Shown: piece by piece, positions 21,901-32,619 of the stretch
Numbering within the stretch: the stretch's first letter is position 1
Layout: each line of letters starts with the position of its first letter
The notes under the pieces: model-generated
What the model was told of the DNA's origin: nothing
The model's input: the letters and a program-made list of their open reading frames with translations, nothing else
Databases searched by the model: none
Made by a program: the position numbers and the translations under genes
Assembly: GCA_024291935.2 (NCBI GenBank)
Contig: CM044322.1
Span: 66,021,405 to 66,085,404, forward strand
Reading direction: 5' to 3'
Length of the DNA stretch: 64,000 bases
Source: Okapia johnstoni
Taxonomy: Eukaryota; Chordata; Mammalia; Artiodactyla; Giraffidae

Positions 21901-23682
21901 ATGAAAAATAGCAATTGCCAAGTTCTCCTACTTTAATTTTATTAAAGTTAAAATATAGTTCATGTGTACACCAAATACTGGGAATCATGGCTGCCTTAAT
22001 CAAACATTCTACTAAGCTGAGTCAAGCAATGGTTTGTTACTGATTCAACGCATTACAGCATTTTGCCCTCCAGATAAAAAGTGGTCCCATTTCTTATTTT
22101 ATTTCTCAGAGTCACATATGAAATACCAGCCACTGACAAGTAAATATCAGTAATATTCAGTCACTGAGGCATTTCATGTGTGAAAGGGGCATATACAATT
22201 CCCTCAGAATAATTGTAACATCAGTGATACAATGATTGCCTTTATGGTAAAAGTAAAGATTTTAGCAAGCATTGATAGATTTTAAGCACCATATTTAGTT
22301 GCTCTAAGACTGTAAATAGACCATTTATATTGAGAAGGCTGTTTTTGTTGTGTTGTTTGACAGTCAGTTATCTGGGCTTACTTGAGTATGATGAAATATA
22401 AGAGATACTCTTCACTCTTAAATGGCTTCTTTTGTGATGCAATATAGATAATTCTATTTGGAAATTCCTAAATTTCTAATATATTTTTCTTTACCATTGA
22501 AAATCACCTTAAATTTACCTAACCTTAACTTGTATTCTAATATTGAATTTTAAGGAGGCTCATTATTTTAAATTTGAGATATCTTAATTTATTACATCAG
22601 TAGGTCATATCACTATTACTCAGAAATATCTAATAATGTAGTCTAAAATATCCAAGCCAGTGATTGACCTGCTTTATGGTGTAGAGACATAAGCTGGTAA
22701 TATTTTACCACCTTAAAGGGTCAATAAAACTGCTGGTAGAAAACAAAATAGAAAAAATGCTAGCATTACAGAAATAGTTTTTCAAGAATTTATTTCTTAT
22801 GGGGAAGTTGATCACACACATGCTCATTATGATTAAATTTTTAAAATTACATGAATTAAAATGGGCATTTTTTTGAGAATGCAGGTGAATTTTTTAAAAT
22901 AGTTGGGTCTGAGTGTTGGTTACATGTTGCTTCCTTGGTTTTACCTGTTTGATAAACATAAGGTATATATTTCATTAATCCATAAAGGAAAGATATTTTT
23001 ATTAAGAAAACATATTTAAAATAAGATATTTTTGCATTTTCATCAGAAAAAATATTGAATCCATAATTGCTCATAATATACAAAGGGAAATCAAGTTTAT
23101 ATTAAATATTCACTTCTAGGAAATGTGTCGCTGGATGATGGGTATTTTTGATGGTTTACTGATCTCTTACACAAACATATCACTACTGACATCAAGAGTA
23201 GCTCACTCATTACTTGTTTATATTAACTTTTTTTTAAGTTTCAAAAACCATTTATTTAGTGAAATATGACATCAACATCTTCAGGATGTATAAAAGCAAT
23301 TGTAGAATTTAATAAATTATTGCTAAGTTAAAATCCATTTAACATCATCAAATTAGGAAACAAAATTGCCAGCTCTCCAGAAACCCTATACAGGTCCTTT
23401 TTAAGTCACATACATATGTAGGTACTATGTTTTATCTTTTTTTAATATATAACTGCTTATAGTTAGCCAAAGTTAACCACACTGTAAGGTATAGTGGACT
23501 GCAGCTGGAACTTCACTGAACTGAGACAATCAGAGTGAGTTTCCCAAGGAAATTCTATTTAATCTGAGACTAAAAATTGAGTAAGAGGTGTCCAGCCAAG
23601 AAAGGATGAAAAGAGGTAATTTGAGAAAAACTGTGTTTTTTCCAGGCAGAAGTAACTTTTGGCTAATCTAAACTACCAAACA
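21901..23682. other. Repeat-poor AT-rich region
   Basis: About 1.8 kb without recognised repeats. The 75-codon reverse frame at 22856-23083 has no known domain. Positions 23219-23260 hold a T-run followed by 'aagtttcaaaaaccatttat'. No gene seen. Confidence 0.5.
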
Positions 23683-23762
23683 AACACACACACACACACA
23701 CACAGACACACACAGACACACACACACAGACACATAAACACACACAAACACACACAAACACA
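23683..23762 (+). repeat. (CA)n imperfect microsatellite
   Basis: Eighty bases of CA repeat with GACA and AACA interruptions. The interruptions suggest an old array with reduced slippage; the purest stretch is 23684-23704. Confidence 0.95.
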
Positions 23763-23873
23763 GCTGAGAAGAGCCTAGGTCTATAGAAGATAAGCATAAA
23801 AATCATCATAAAATTGTATAAAATGTCATTGTTCTTTGTATTTGATGACTCAAATTCAAAGCATTTTTTTCTT
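23763..23873. other. Spacer before BOV-A monomer
   Basis: Short non-repetitive stretch; nothing recognised. Confidence 0.5.
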
Positions 23874-24002
23874 GCTGCTGCTGCTGCTAAGTCACTTCAG
23901 TCGTGTCCGACTCTGTGTGACCCCATAGACGGCAGCCCACCAGGCTCTGCCGTCCCTGAGATTCTCCAGGCAACAATACTGGAGTGGGTTGCCATTTCCT
24001 TC
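23874..24002 (-). mobile_element. BOV-A2-type single monomer
   Basis: Only the GCT-led Bov-A monomer is present ('gctgctgctgctgctaagtc' to 'gtgggttgccatttccttct'). The second monomer normal for BOV-A2 is absent, so this is a solo monomer or a 5'-truncated dimer. 'ttcttg' on both sides (23868-23873, 24000-24005) may be part of the target duplication. Confidence 0.92.
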
Positions 24003-24614
24003 TTGGGATGTGAATAAATCTTCTCTGAGGATATAAAGAATAATTTTAAAAAGAGAGATTTCCAGTTACATAAAAACAAAATCCTCAATTTATTCTTAAT
24101 TATTTGGTAGCAGATTAGATGACAACCAATGAGAATTCGAGTCATAAGTTAACAGGTAGCAAGATGGTGCTTCTCCCCAGACACCAGCCAGTAAGACCTA
24201 GACAGCTGAATGTCTTTTTTAGTTCCTTTGTAAGTTTATATAATAGGCTTCCTTTAGAGGATTGCCTCCAGTAAAGTTATAGGTTCATATGTTGACCTTT
24301 TTTAACCTTTCACTTAATCCTTTCATGCCTTTGAAAAGGTTCATTTTTGTTTCTCAGGGAAAAGAGTGCTTCACATAGAATGCTCTCTTTTGGGTGAGTG
24401 TGAAGAGTCCTATAGAAATGGAAATTGGCAGAAATCAATACATGTCAAAAAGTCTATGTGACCTCATATTGGAAAAAATGAGTTAGATAATACGAACTTA
24501 TGCTGAGAATGTGGGATAAAGGAATAGCTTGCATGCTAGTGGGAGTGCAAATCTGCCAAAATAATTTTAATGTCATTTTGACAGACTCACAAAGTTAAAG
24601 ACATCCTGTGCTGT
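24003..24614. other. Spacer, no gene seen
   Basis: About 610 bases of AT-rich DNA; no recognised repeat or coding sequence. Confidence 0.55.
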
Positions 24615-24937
24615 GCTATGTTTAGTTGGTCAGTCAGGCCCAACTTTGTGACCCGGACTGTAGCTTGCCAGACTCCTCTGTCTATGGGGATTTTCCAGGC
24701 AAGAATACTGGGGTGGGTTGCCCTGCCCTCCTCCAGGGGATCTTCCCAACACAGGGATCAAACTCAGGTCTCCTGCATTGGAGGCAGATTCTTTAAAACT
24801 GAGTCACCAGGGAAGCCCAAGAATACTGGAGAGGGTAGCCTAGCCCTTCTCAAGGGGCTCTTCCCAACCTAGGAAATGAACCAGGGTCTCTTGCATTACA
24901 GGCAGATTCTTTACCAGCTGAGCTACCATGGTAGCCC
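24615..24937 (-). mobile_element. Bov-tA SINE with partial tandem duplication
   Basis: A complete reverse-strand Bov-tA (24615-24819) is followed without gap by a second copy of its last ~118 bases (24820-24937). The unit 'aagaatactgg...agccc' at about 24702-24819 recurs at 24820-24937 with about 20-25% differences. Both end in the tRNA-like head, so the structure is Bov-A / tRNA / half Bov-A / tRNA. This is either a tandem duplication or an insertion of one SINE next to another. Confidence 0.88.
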
Positions 24938-25189
24938 CCCAGCCTATTCATCAGCAACTCTACCCTGGAGAGACTCTCTCACGCTATGCCCAAGAGGGCA
25001 CATGACATCAATGTTTAGTGCAGCTGTATTTTCTAATATCAAAATTTGAAACTGCCTCATCTCCAGAGGAATTTAAAAAATAGAACCAGGCACATCAGCA
25101 AAAATGAACCTCCCAAACATAGCCCTAAGAATTCAACAGGTTACAAACACAGATGTTATAAAATTATTCAAATAACATTTTAAAACCTG
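24938..25189 (+). mobile_element. Old L1 3' region fragment, sense
   Basis: The order of phrases ('atgcccaagagggcacatga', 'gtgcagctgtattttctaat', 'aatgaacctcccaaacatag') follows the 3' part of an old L1 ORF2/3' UTR ('...ggatgaacctcgaaaac...'). Heavily diverged. It appears to continue after the SINE fragment at 25200-25277. Confidence 0.5.
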
Positions 25190-25199
25190 TAATATATTG

Positions 25200-25277
25200 T
25201 TCCCAACCCAGGGATTGAACCCAGGTCTCCCACATTGGTAGGCAGATTCTTTACCATCTGAGCCACCAGGGAAGCAC
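25200..25277 (-). mobile_element. Bov-tA head only, with perfect 10-bp TSD
   Basis: About 77 bases corresponding to the tRNA-like head and first linker of Bov-tA in reverse orientation. The flanks 'taatatattg' (25190-25199) and 'taatatattg' (25278-25287) are identical, so the fragment was inserted as such and did not arise by later decay. Because the SINE is reversed, the missing part is the 3' (Bov-A) end, which is unusual for LINE-driven insertion. Confidence 0.9.
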
Positions 25278-25287
25278 TAATATATTG

Positions 25288-25592
25288 CTATATTTTTTAA
25301 AAAGTACCTAGGGACATCAAGGGGTTAAGGGGAGGGTGGGACAAATTGAGTAGCGTTGATATATAAACACTATCATATGTAAAATAGATAGCTATGGTAA
25401 GCAGCTATAAAACATAGTAAGCTCAGCTCAATGCTCTGTGATGACCTAGAGAGGTAGGATGGGGAGGAGGGAGGGAGGTCCAAGAGGGAAGAGATCCATG
25501 TCTACATGTAGCTGAGACACTTCACTGTATAGCAGAAACTAACACATTGTAAAGCAATTATACTCCCATCAAAATTTTTTAAAGTGTTTATG
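25288..25592 (+). mobile_element. L1 3' UTR end, sense
   Basis: Ruminant-type L1 3' UTR: 'aggatggggaggagggaggg', 'gcagaaactaacacattgta', 'aagcaattatactcccatca' and an A-rich end near 25585-25592. Together with 24938-25189 it may be one element split by the short SINE. Confidence 0.75.
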
Positions 25593-27034
25593 ATACAAAA
25601 ATAAAATATATATGTAAATCATTAATCATACAATTTAATTTCAATGCAATTAAAATATTTTAATAATTGTACTTTATTTTCCTCCCTCCTTCTCTCTCCT
25701 CTCTTATTTTCCAATTATGAAAAATATATGTTAAGAAGCATAGGATTTATAGCAATACAAATTTGCATTCAATGCCAACTCAGAAACTTCATAAATGGGT
25801 ATTTGGGGGCTAATTGCTTGACCTTACTGTACTAGAACTCCTTCATCTGTTTCTTCAAATGTATTTTGAAGTTAAAAGGAGAAAATGGACATGGAGCTGC
25901 TAATATAGTGACAACCTAAGAGCCAACAATTCTCTTTCAGATAACACTATTTTTATTCCATAAAAACAACATTGGTGTTATTGTATAAAAACATAATCAT
26001 GCAAACTCCAGAAAATGTATATATTCATATTTAATTTAAACACATTAATTTAAAATTGGAAATATGAATTTGCCTGCTTTAAAACAGCTACTCATTTTAA
26101 AAACTTGGATATATAATTGTTTCTCATTCAGTTTTCTTCTTAATATAAACTTTATTTCACCTTATTATATTTCTGATATTCTTGCAGTCAGAGAGATTTG
26201 TTTTGCATATTACAGTTACAATTTAAAGAAAAGTGCTTCTCTGTATTTTCTTTGTTCAGTGAGTATTGCTTAAAAAGAAAAGAGCAAATAAATTTAAAAG
26301 CCTATTCCTTTCTTCATAGCTTTTGAAAGATTTATTGAAAGTTATTATTTTGCATATTCTTTTGTTCAGGCACTCAGATAATATGAGTAAGTCTCCACAT
26401 TGTCTGCTACTTTGTTAAATGCTATAGGAGATACAAAGTAAATCAACTATTCTTGAAGAGTTTATGCTCTATTTTGATCAGCAATTGTCATACCTAGGAA
26501 TTAAATCACCAAATCAGGCTCTCCGATTAAAATAAATCATGACTAGTGGGCTACTTTGTACATAGAGCAATGATTATTATTGCCAGGCTCAGAGTCCTCT
26601 TAGAACACTGTAAATCATATCTTTTCATTTATTCTGAGTAGGTTCCATTCAGAGATTTTTGTCTGTTGTGTTACTGTTTTATTTGCCTGTAGAGCCTGCA
26701 GAAATTCCTGTCATAGAGTGAGTAAAAGAATGATTTTGTCTTTTTCTGTGCTAGAATTATGTCGTTTGGTGCTTAAAATGTATTTTGCTAACAGATGTAC
26801 AGATTTTTTTCTTTTCAAAAAGTTGATTTTTCTCTGATATTTAATTAAAAAAAATAAACTTTTGCCAATTGACCAAAGATTACATTGTGGTTTAAAACAC
26901 AATCGTACATCTTAAAAATTAACTGAAACTACTATATGCTGTTTTAAGTGAATTTTTTTTTTAGCTTATCAAGTACTCAAAACAACCCTGTGAAATATGT
27001 AGCTATTCCCCCCTCCCCCCCACCTACATTATAG
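25593..27034. other. Repeat-poor AT-rich region
   Basis: About 1.4 kb, no recognised repeat or gene. Plus-strand frames at 25644-25835 and 26064-26273 and a reverse one at 26711-26902 (63-69 codons) show no domains. A C-rich run 'ccccctcccccccacc' is at 27008-27023. Confidence 0.5.
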
Positions 27035-27243
27035 GTGCTTCCTCAATGGCTCTGAGGGTAAAGAATCTGCCTTCAATGCAGGAGACACAGGGGATGCAGA
27101 TTCAATCTCTGGGATGGGAAGATCCCCTGGACAAGGAAATGGCAACCCATGCCAGTATTCTTGCCTGAGAAATCCCATGGAGAGAAGAGCCTGGCAGGCT
27201 ACAGTCCATGGGGTTGCAAAGAGTTGGACATGACTGAGCATGC
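27035..27243 (+). mobile_element. Bov-tA SINE
   Basis: Sense Bov-tA from 'gtgcttcctcaatggctctg' to 'ggacatgactgagcatgcac'. The head carries a small insertion ('ggggatgcaga') near 27090-27100. No clear target-site duplication, and the tail runs into a CA-rich stretch. Confidence 0.93.
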
Positions 27244-27399
27244 ACACACACTCATACTCAGGTGAGAAAATAAAGGCACATAAAACAAATTATTTCTTAG
27301 GGGAGACTGAGGCTGAACCATGCAGTTTCTCTTCAGTGCTTGTTTTCCTAACAGTTATATCTTCTTTTCCCCACACAAGACTGTATGTCTCTATAAAGT

Positions 27400-27445
27400 C
27401 ACACACACACATGTGCATGCGCGTGCGCACACACACACACACACA
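27400..27445 (+). repeat. 46-bp alternating purine-pyrimidine tract (CA/CG)
   Basis: CA repeat interrupted in the centre by 'tgtgcatgcgcgtgcgca', yet alternation of purine and pyrimidine never breaks from 27400 to 27445. Such tracts with a CG core favour left-handed Z-DNA (established knowledge of sequence preference); formation here is inference. Confidence 0.9.
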
Positions 27446-27977
27446 ACAAAAATGCATATATGTGTGGGAAAGACCTTTTCTGTACCAAAGTTTGTCTTAA
27501 AATAGAAAGATTATCCTGGTGGGCCAAATCTAATGGCAGAAATCTTTTTAACAGTTCTTACTAGCAGTAGGAGAAAAAGTCAAATAGATTTGGAGGGTGA
27601 GAAGGATTCACATACTGATACAGGTTTGATGATGGGAGAGGTCAAGTGAGAAAGATTGTGAATATGCTTTAGGGGAAGAGAGGGTCCTGACTGACAGTTA
27701 ACAAGGAAAAGGGGACCTTCTACCTGTAGTCGCAAAATACTGAGTTTGGCCAATAACCCATAAAGTTAAAAGAACCATAGGCTTCAGATGGGAACTCTAG
27801 CTTCAGCTCAAACCTCAATTTCAGTCTTAGGATATGCTGAACAGAGAAAGCCACCAGGCGTCCCAGACTTCAGACCCACAGAATTGTCGAAGCATAAACG
27901 GATGTTTTTTCATATACTACCTTTATGCTAATTGGTTATATAGCAGTAGAATACTAAAATTACATAGTCACGTTACC
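27446..27977. other. Spacer, no gene seen
   Basis: About 530 bases between the CA/CG tract and BovB. No repeat family or coding region recognised. Confidence 0.5.
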
Positions 27978-28730
27978 TTAGGTCATGCCTGATGGTCTAG
28001 TGGTTTTCCCTACTTTCTTCAATTTACGTCTGAATTTGGCAACAAAGAGTTCATGATCTGAGCCACAATTAGCTCCCAGTCTTGTTTTTGCTGACTGTAT
28101 AGAGCTTCTCCATCTTTGGCTGCAAAGAATATAATCAATCTGATTTCGGTGGTGACCATCTGGTGATGTCCATGTGTAGAGTCTTCTCTTGTGTTGTTGG
28201 AAGAGGGTGTTTGCTATGACCAATGTGTTCTCTTGGCAAAACTCTATTCACCTTTGGCCTGCTTCATTCTGTACTCCAAGGACAAATTTGTCTGTTACTC
28301 CAGGTGTTTCTTGAATTCCTACTTTTGCATTCCAGTCGCCCATAATGAAAAGGACATCTTTTTTGGGTGTTAGTTCTAAAAGGTCTTGTAGGTCTTCATA
28401 GAACCGTTCAACTTCAGCTTCTTCAGCATTACTGCTTGAGACATAGGCTTGGAGTACCAATATTGAATGGTTTGCCTTTGAAACGAACAGAGATCATTCT
28501 CTCATTTTTGAGATTGCATCCAAGTACTGCCTTTAGGACTCTTTTGTTGACCATGATGGCTACTCCATTTCTTCTAAGGTATTTTTGCCCATAGTAGTAG
28601 ATATAATGGTCATCTGAGTTAAATTCACCCATTCCAATCCATCTTAGCTCACTGATTCCTGAATGTTGACGTTCACTCTTGCCACTTCCTGTTTGACCAC
28701 TTTCAATTTGCCCTGATTCATGGACCTAAC
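27978..28730 (-). pseudogene. BovB endonuclease domain, in the inverted segment
   Basis: On the minus strand the APE-like endonuclease of BovB is readable in three pieces of different frame: about 28632-28429 (contains SDDHYIYY and NGVAIMVNK), 28460-28248 (contains DVLFIMGDWNAKVG, one catalytic D/N pair) and 28223-27978 (contains NQIDYILCSQRW and the SDHELF catalytic motif). Frameshifts near 28440-28460 and a stop near 28245 separate them. The upstream part with the first catalytic Asn (WNVRSMNQGKL) is at about 28735-28700. In an intact BovB this domain nicks target DNA; here it cannot be translated as one protein. Confidence 0.85.
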
Positions 28731-28999
28731 ATTCCAGGTTCCTATGCAATATTGCTCTTTACAGCATCGGACCTCGCTTCTATCACCAGTCACATCCACA
28801 ACTGGTTGTTGTTTTTGCTTTGGCTCCATCCCATCATTCTTTCTGGAGTTATTTCTCCACTGATCTCTGGTAGCATATTGGCCACCTACAGACCTGGGGA
28901 GTTCCTCTTTCATTATCCTATCATTTTGCCTTTTCATACTGTTCATGGGGCTCTCAACGCAATAATACTGAAGTCGTTTGCTATTCCCTTCTCGAGTGG

Positions 29000-29360
29000 A
29001 CCACATTCTGTCAGACCTCTCCACCATGACCTGTCAGTCTTGGGTGGCCCCACACGGCATGGCTTAGTTTCACTGAGTTAGATAAGGCTGTGGTCTGTGT
29101 GATCAGATTGGCTAGTTTTTGGTGATTATGGTTTCAGTGTGTCTGCCCTCTGATGCCCTCTTGCAAAAACCACCATCTTACTTGGGTTTCTCTTACCTTG
29201 GACGTGGGGTATCTCTTCAAGGCTGCTCCAGAAAAGTGCAGCCACTGCTACTTACCTTGACGAGGGGTATCTCCTCATGGCCGCCCTTCTTGACCTTAAA
29301 CTTGGAATAGCTCCTCTCGGTGCTCCTGCGCCCGGGCAGCCGCTGCTGCTTGGACATGGG
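29000..29360 (-). promoter_or_regulatory. BovB 5' UTR, GC-rich leader with repeated motif
   Basis: This is the only place in the window where the very 5' end of BovB is kept. It is GC-rich towards its start (29280-29360). On the minus strand a motif 'gagatacccc..cgtc.aaggtaag' occurs twice, 59 bases apart (plus-strand positions 29192-29222 and 29251-29281). Both units end in GGTAAG, which looks like a splice donor. BovB transcription is thought to start in this leader; regulatory activity in this copy is unproven. Confidence 0.6.
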
Positions 29361-31276
29361 TGCCTGATGAATTATGGACAGAGGTTCGTGACTTTGGACA
29401 GGAGACAGGGATCAAGACCATCCCCATGGAAAAGAAATGAAAAACAGAAAGATGGCTGTCTGAGGAGGCCTTACAAATAGCTGTGAAAAGAAGAGAAGTC
29501 AAAAGCAAAGGAGAAAAGGAAAGATATTCACATTTAAATGCAGAGTTCCAAAGAAGAGCAAGGAGAGATAAGAAAGCCTTCCTCAGAGATCAATGCAAAA
29601 CAATATAGTAAAACAACAGAATGGGAAAGACTAGAGGTCTCTTCAAGAAAATTAGAGATATCAAGGGAACATTTCATGCAAAGATGGGCTCAATAAAGGA
29701 CAGAAATTGTATGGACCTAGCAGAAGCTGAAGATATTAAGAAGAGATGGCAAGAATACACAGTACACAGAAGAACTGTACAAAAAAGATCTTCATGACCC
29801 AGATAATCATGATGGTGATCATCGTGTCACCTAGACCCAGACATCCTGGAATGTGAAGTCAGGCGGGCCTTAGAAAGATCACTAGGAACAAAGTTAGTGG
29901 AGGTGATGGAATTCCAGTTGAGTTATTTCAAATCCTGAAAGATGATGCTGTAAAAGTGCTTCACTCAAGATGCCAGCAAATATGGGAAACTCAGCAGTTG
30001 CCTCCGAACTGGAAAAGGTCAGTTTTCATTCCCATCCCAAAGAAGGGCAATGCCAAAGAATGTTCAAACTACTGCACAATTGCTGTCATCTCACACACTA
30101 GCAAAGTAATACTCAAAATTCTCCAAGCCAGTCTTCAATAGTACATGAACCGTGAACTTCCAGATGTTCAACCTGAATTTAGAAAGGGCAGAAGAACCAA
30201 AGATCAAATTGCTGACCTTGACTGGATCAAAGAAAAAGCAATAGAGTTCCAGAAAAACATTTACTTCTGCTTATCGACTACAGCAAAGCCTTTGACTGTG
30301 TGGATCACAAAAAACTGTGGAAAATTATTCAAGAGATGGGAATACCAGACCACCTTACTTGTCTCCTAAGAAAGCTGTATGCAAATCCAAAGCAACAGTT
30401 AGAACTGGACATTACACAACAGACTGGGTCCTAATTGGGAAAGGAGTATGTCAAGGCTGTATATTGTCACCTATATGCAGAGTCCATCATGCAAAATGCT
30501 GGGCTGAATGAAGCACAAGGTAGAATCAATATTGCCAGGAGAAATATCAATAACCTCAGATATGCAGAAGACACCATCCTTATGGCAGAAAGAAAAGAAC
30601 TAAAGATTCTCTTGATGAAAGCAAAAGGGGAGAGTGAAAAGTTAGCTTAAAACTCAACATTCAAAAAACTAAAATTATGGCATCCAGTCCCATCACTTCA
30701 TGGCAAATAGATGGGGGAACAATGGAAACAGTGACAGACTTTATTTTGAGGGGCTGTGAAATCACCGCAGATGGTGATTTTAGCCATGAAATTAAAAGAC
30801 CCTTGCTCCTTGGAAGAAAAGCTATGACCAACCTAGACAACATACTAAAAAGCAAAGACATTATTTCGCAGACAATGGTCCATCTAGTCAACGCTATGGT
30901 TTTTCCAGTATTCATGCATGTATGTGAGAGTTGGACCATAATGAAAGCTGAGCACCAAAGAATTGATGGTTTTGTACTGTGGTGTTGGAGAAGACTCTCG
31001 AGAGTCCCTTGGACTGCAAGGAGATCCAATCAGTCTAGCCTAAATCAATCCAGAATATTCATTGGAATGACTGATACTGAAGCTGAAACCCCAATACTTT
31101 GGCGAAGAACTGATTCATTGGAAAAGTCCCTGATACTGGGAAAGATTGAAGGCTGGAGGAGAAGAGGACGACAGAGGATAAGATGGTTGGATGGCATCAC
31201 CGACTCAATGGACATGAGTTTAAGCAAGCTCTGGGAGTTTGTGATGTACAGGGAAGCCTGGCATGCTGCAGTCTAG
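29361..31276 (+). pseudogene. BovB reverse transcriptase, decayed (YAED)
   Basis: Sense RT region of the same element. Readable stretches: PKKGNAKECSNY (about 30045), FRKGRRTKDQIAD (about 30178), the C-terminal 199-codon frame 30677-31276 with [27 protein letters not shown] and [14 protein letters not shown]. The catalytic motif at 30561-30572 reads YAED instead of YADD, so one metal-binding aspartate is lost. Stops (for example near 30139 and 30648) and frameshifts break it. The C-terminal frame is the longest in the window after the endonuclease frame at 32870. Confidence 0.9.
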
Positions 31277-31332
31277 AGTCAGACATGGATGAGTAACTGA
31301 ACGATACTGAACTGAAATTAAAAAAAAAAAAT

Positions 31333-32337
31333 CACTGGCTACATAATTCTAGGATGACAATTATTTCATTTCAGCACTAAATGATACCATTCTTTTGTTT
31401 TCATGTTTTCTGTCAAGAAATAAATAGTTAATCTTAACTGCTTCTTTATAGGAATATGTATTTTTTCTATCTGACAGTCATTAGTACTTTTTGTGTGTCT
31501 TTGATGTTCAGCTGTTTGCTGGGTTATACTCAGTGTGGTTTTCATTGTATTTTCAAGTTTGGGCTTCATATAGCCTTTTGAATGTGTAGACTGATCTCTT
31601 TCAACTGCTTTAGAAATTTCTCTGCACAGGTCTGTTCTTCTATAGCTTAAATTACATATATACTATACTTTCCCATCATGTTGCATAATGGTTTGACCCA
31701 TTTTCTATATTTTATAATAATGGTTCCCTATTTATGCTTTAATCCAGCTATGATATACTGATATAACTTCTACTGTACCAATTCTCTGTTGTATCTATTC
31801 TGCTCTTTAATCTCGTCTCTATAATACTTAAGTTTAGCTATTTTATTTTTCACTTATAGGATGTTCTTTTTTAAATATATTCAAGTTCTCTGGGTAAAAT
31901 TAATTTGGGTCCATTTCCCTTAATATATTAATCATAATTATTATATTAATGATTCTGTTTGATGTCTTTCCTTGTCTGTATCATTTATGATTCAGTGTAT
32001 ATAATCTTTTTTCAATTTGGCTTTATGCTCTTTTGTGCTGTTTCCTAGCAAAAGTTCCAAACCAGTCATTCAGATTGATTGCTGGCACAGACTCTGGATA
32101 TTCCTGAAGAGAGAATTTAATAATTATGTCACAGACCATGTTCTCTAAGGGTCAGCTTTCTATCAGTCTCCTATGCCACTGCCATAAATGAGAGAATATG
32201 AGTGTAAGAATATGGTTCATTTAAATTGTCTTTTCTCTGAGATCTTGACACACTGTGTCATGCCTTACTGGGTTGATTTTCAATGTTTTAAATTGTTCTT
32301 TTTATGTTTTATGCATTCTGCATAATTGTCTTTATGT
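31333..32337 (-). mobile_element. Old L1, ORF1 C-terminal / leader region, antisense (tentative)
   Basis: The plus strand resembles the antisense of old L1M ORF1 and upstream sequence: 'ttctaggatgacaattattt', 'atttcagcactaaatgatac', 'ttgatgttcagctgtttgct', 'gattctgtttgatgtctttc'. The order matches what I know of L1M, but divergence is large and no frame survives. It separates two BovB copies. Boundaries are set by those BovBs, which may have inserted into it. Confidence 0.5.
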
Positions 32338-32619
32338 AAATTAAATGTCTGACAGAATGTGGTCCACTGGAAAAGGGAATGGCAAACCACTACAGTATTC
32401 TTGCCTTGAGAACCCCATGAACAGTATGAAAAGGCAAAAAGATAGGACACTGAAAGATGAACTTCCCTGGTCAGTAGGTGCCCAATATTGTACTGGAGAT
32501 CAGTGGAGAAATAACAACAGAAAGAATGAAGGGATGGAGCCAAAACAAAAACAACACCCAGTTGTGGATGGGACTGGTGATAGAAGCAAGATTCGATGCT
32601 GTAAAGAGAATATTGCATA

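Larger units (their letters stand above)
27978..31318 (+). mobile_element. BovB LINE with 5' inversion (twin-primed), near full length
   Basis: Two BovB segments of opposite orientation join at about 29360. The left segment (27978-29360) is antisense and covers the element from its 5' end to just after the endonuclease domain. The right segment (29361-31318) is sense and resumes about 70 bases further along, running to the 3' end with an A-run (31320-31332). In a head-on reading the pieces fit into one element with a small deletion, using the copy at 32349-35631 as template. This is the arrangement expected from twin priming during target-primed reverse transcription. A target-site duplication is not clear ('agtcac' left, 'aatcac' right). 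Confidence 0.88.

Noticed and set aside
28752..29081. 109-codon plus-strand frame
   Set aside because: It is the antisense of the BovB leader and first endonuclease codons; a shadow frame.
30677..31276. 199-codon open frame as a host gene
   Set aside because: It is the C-terminal part of BovB reverse transcriptase, continuous with BovB on both sides.
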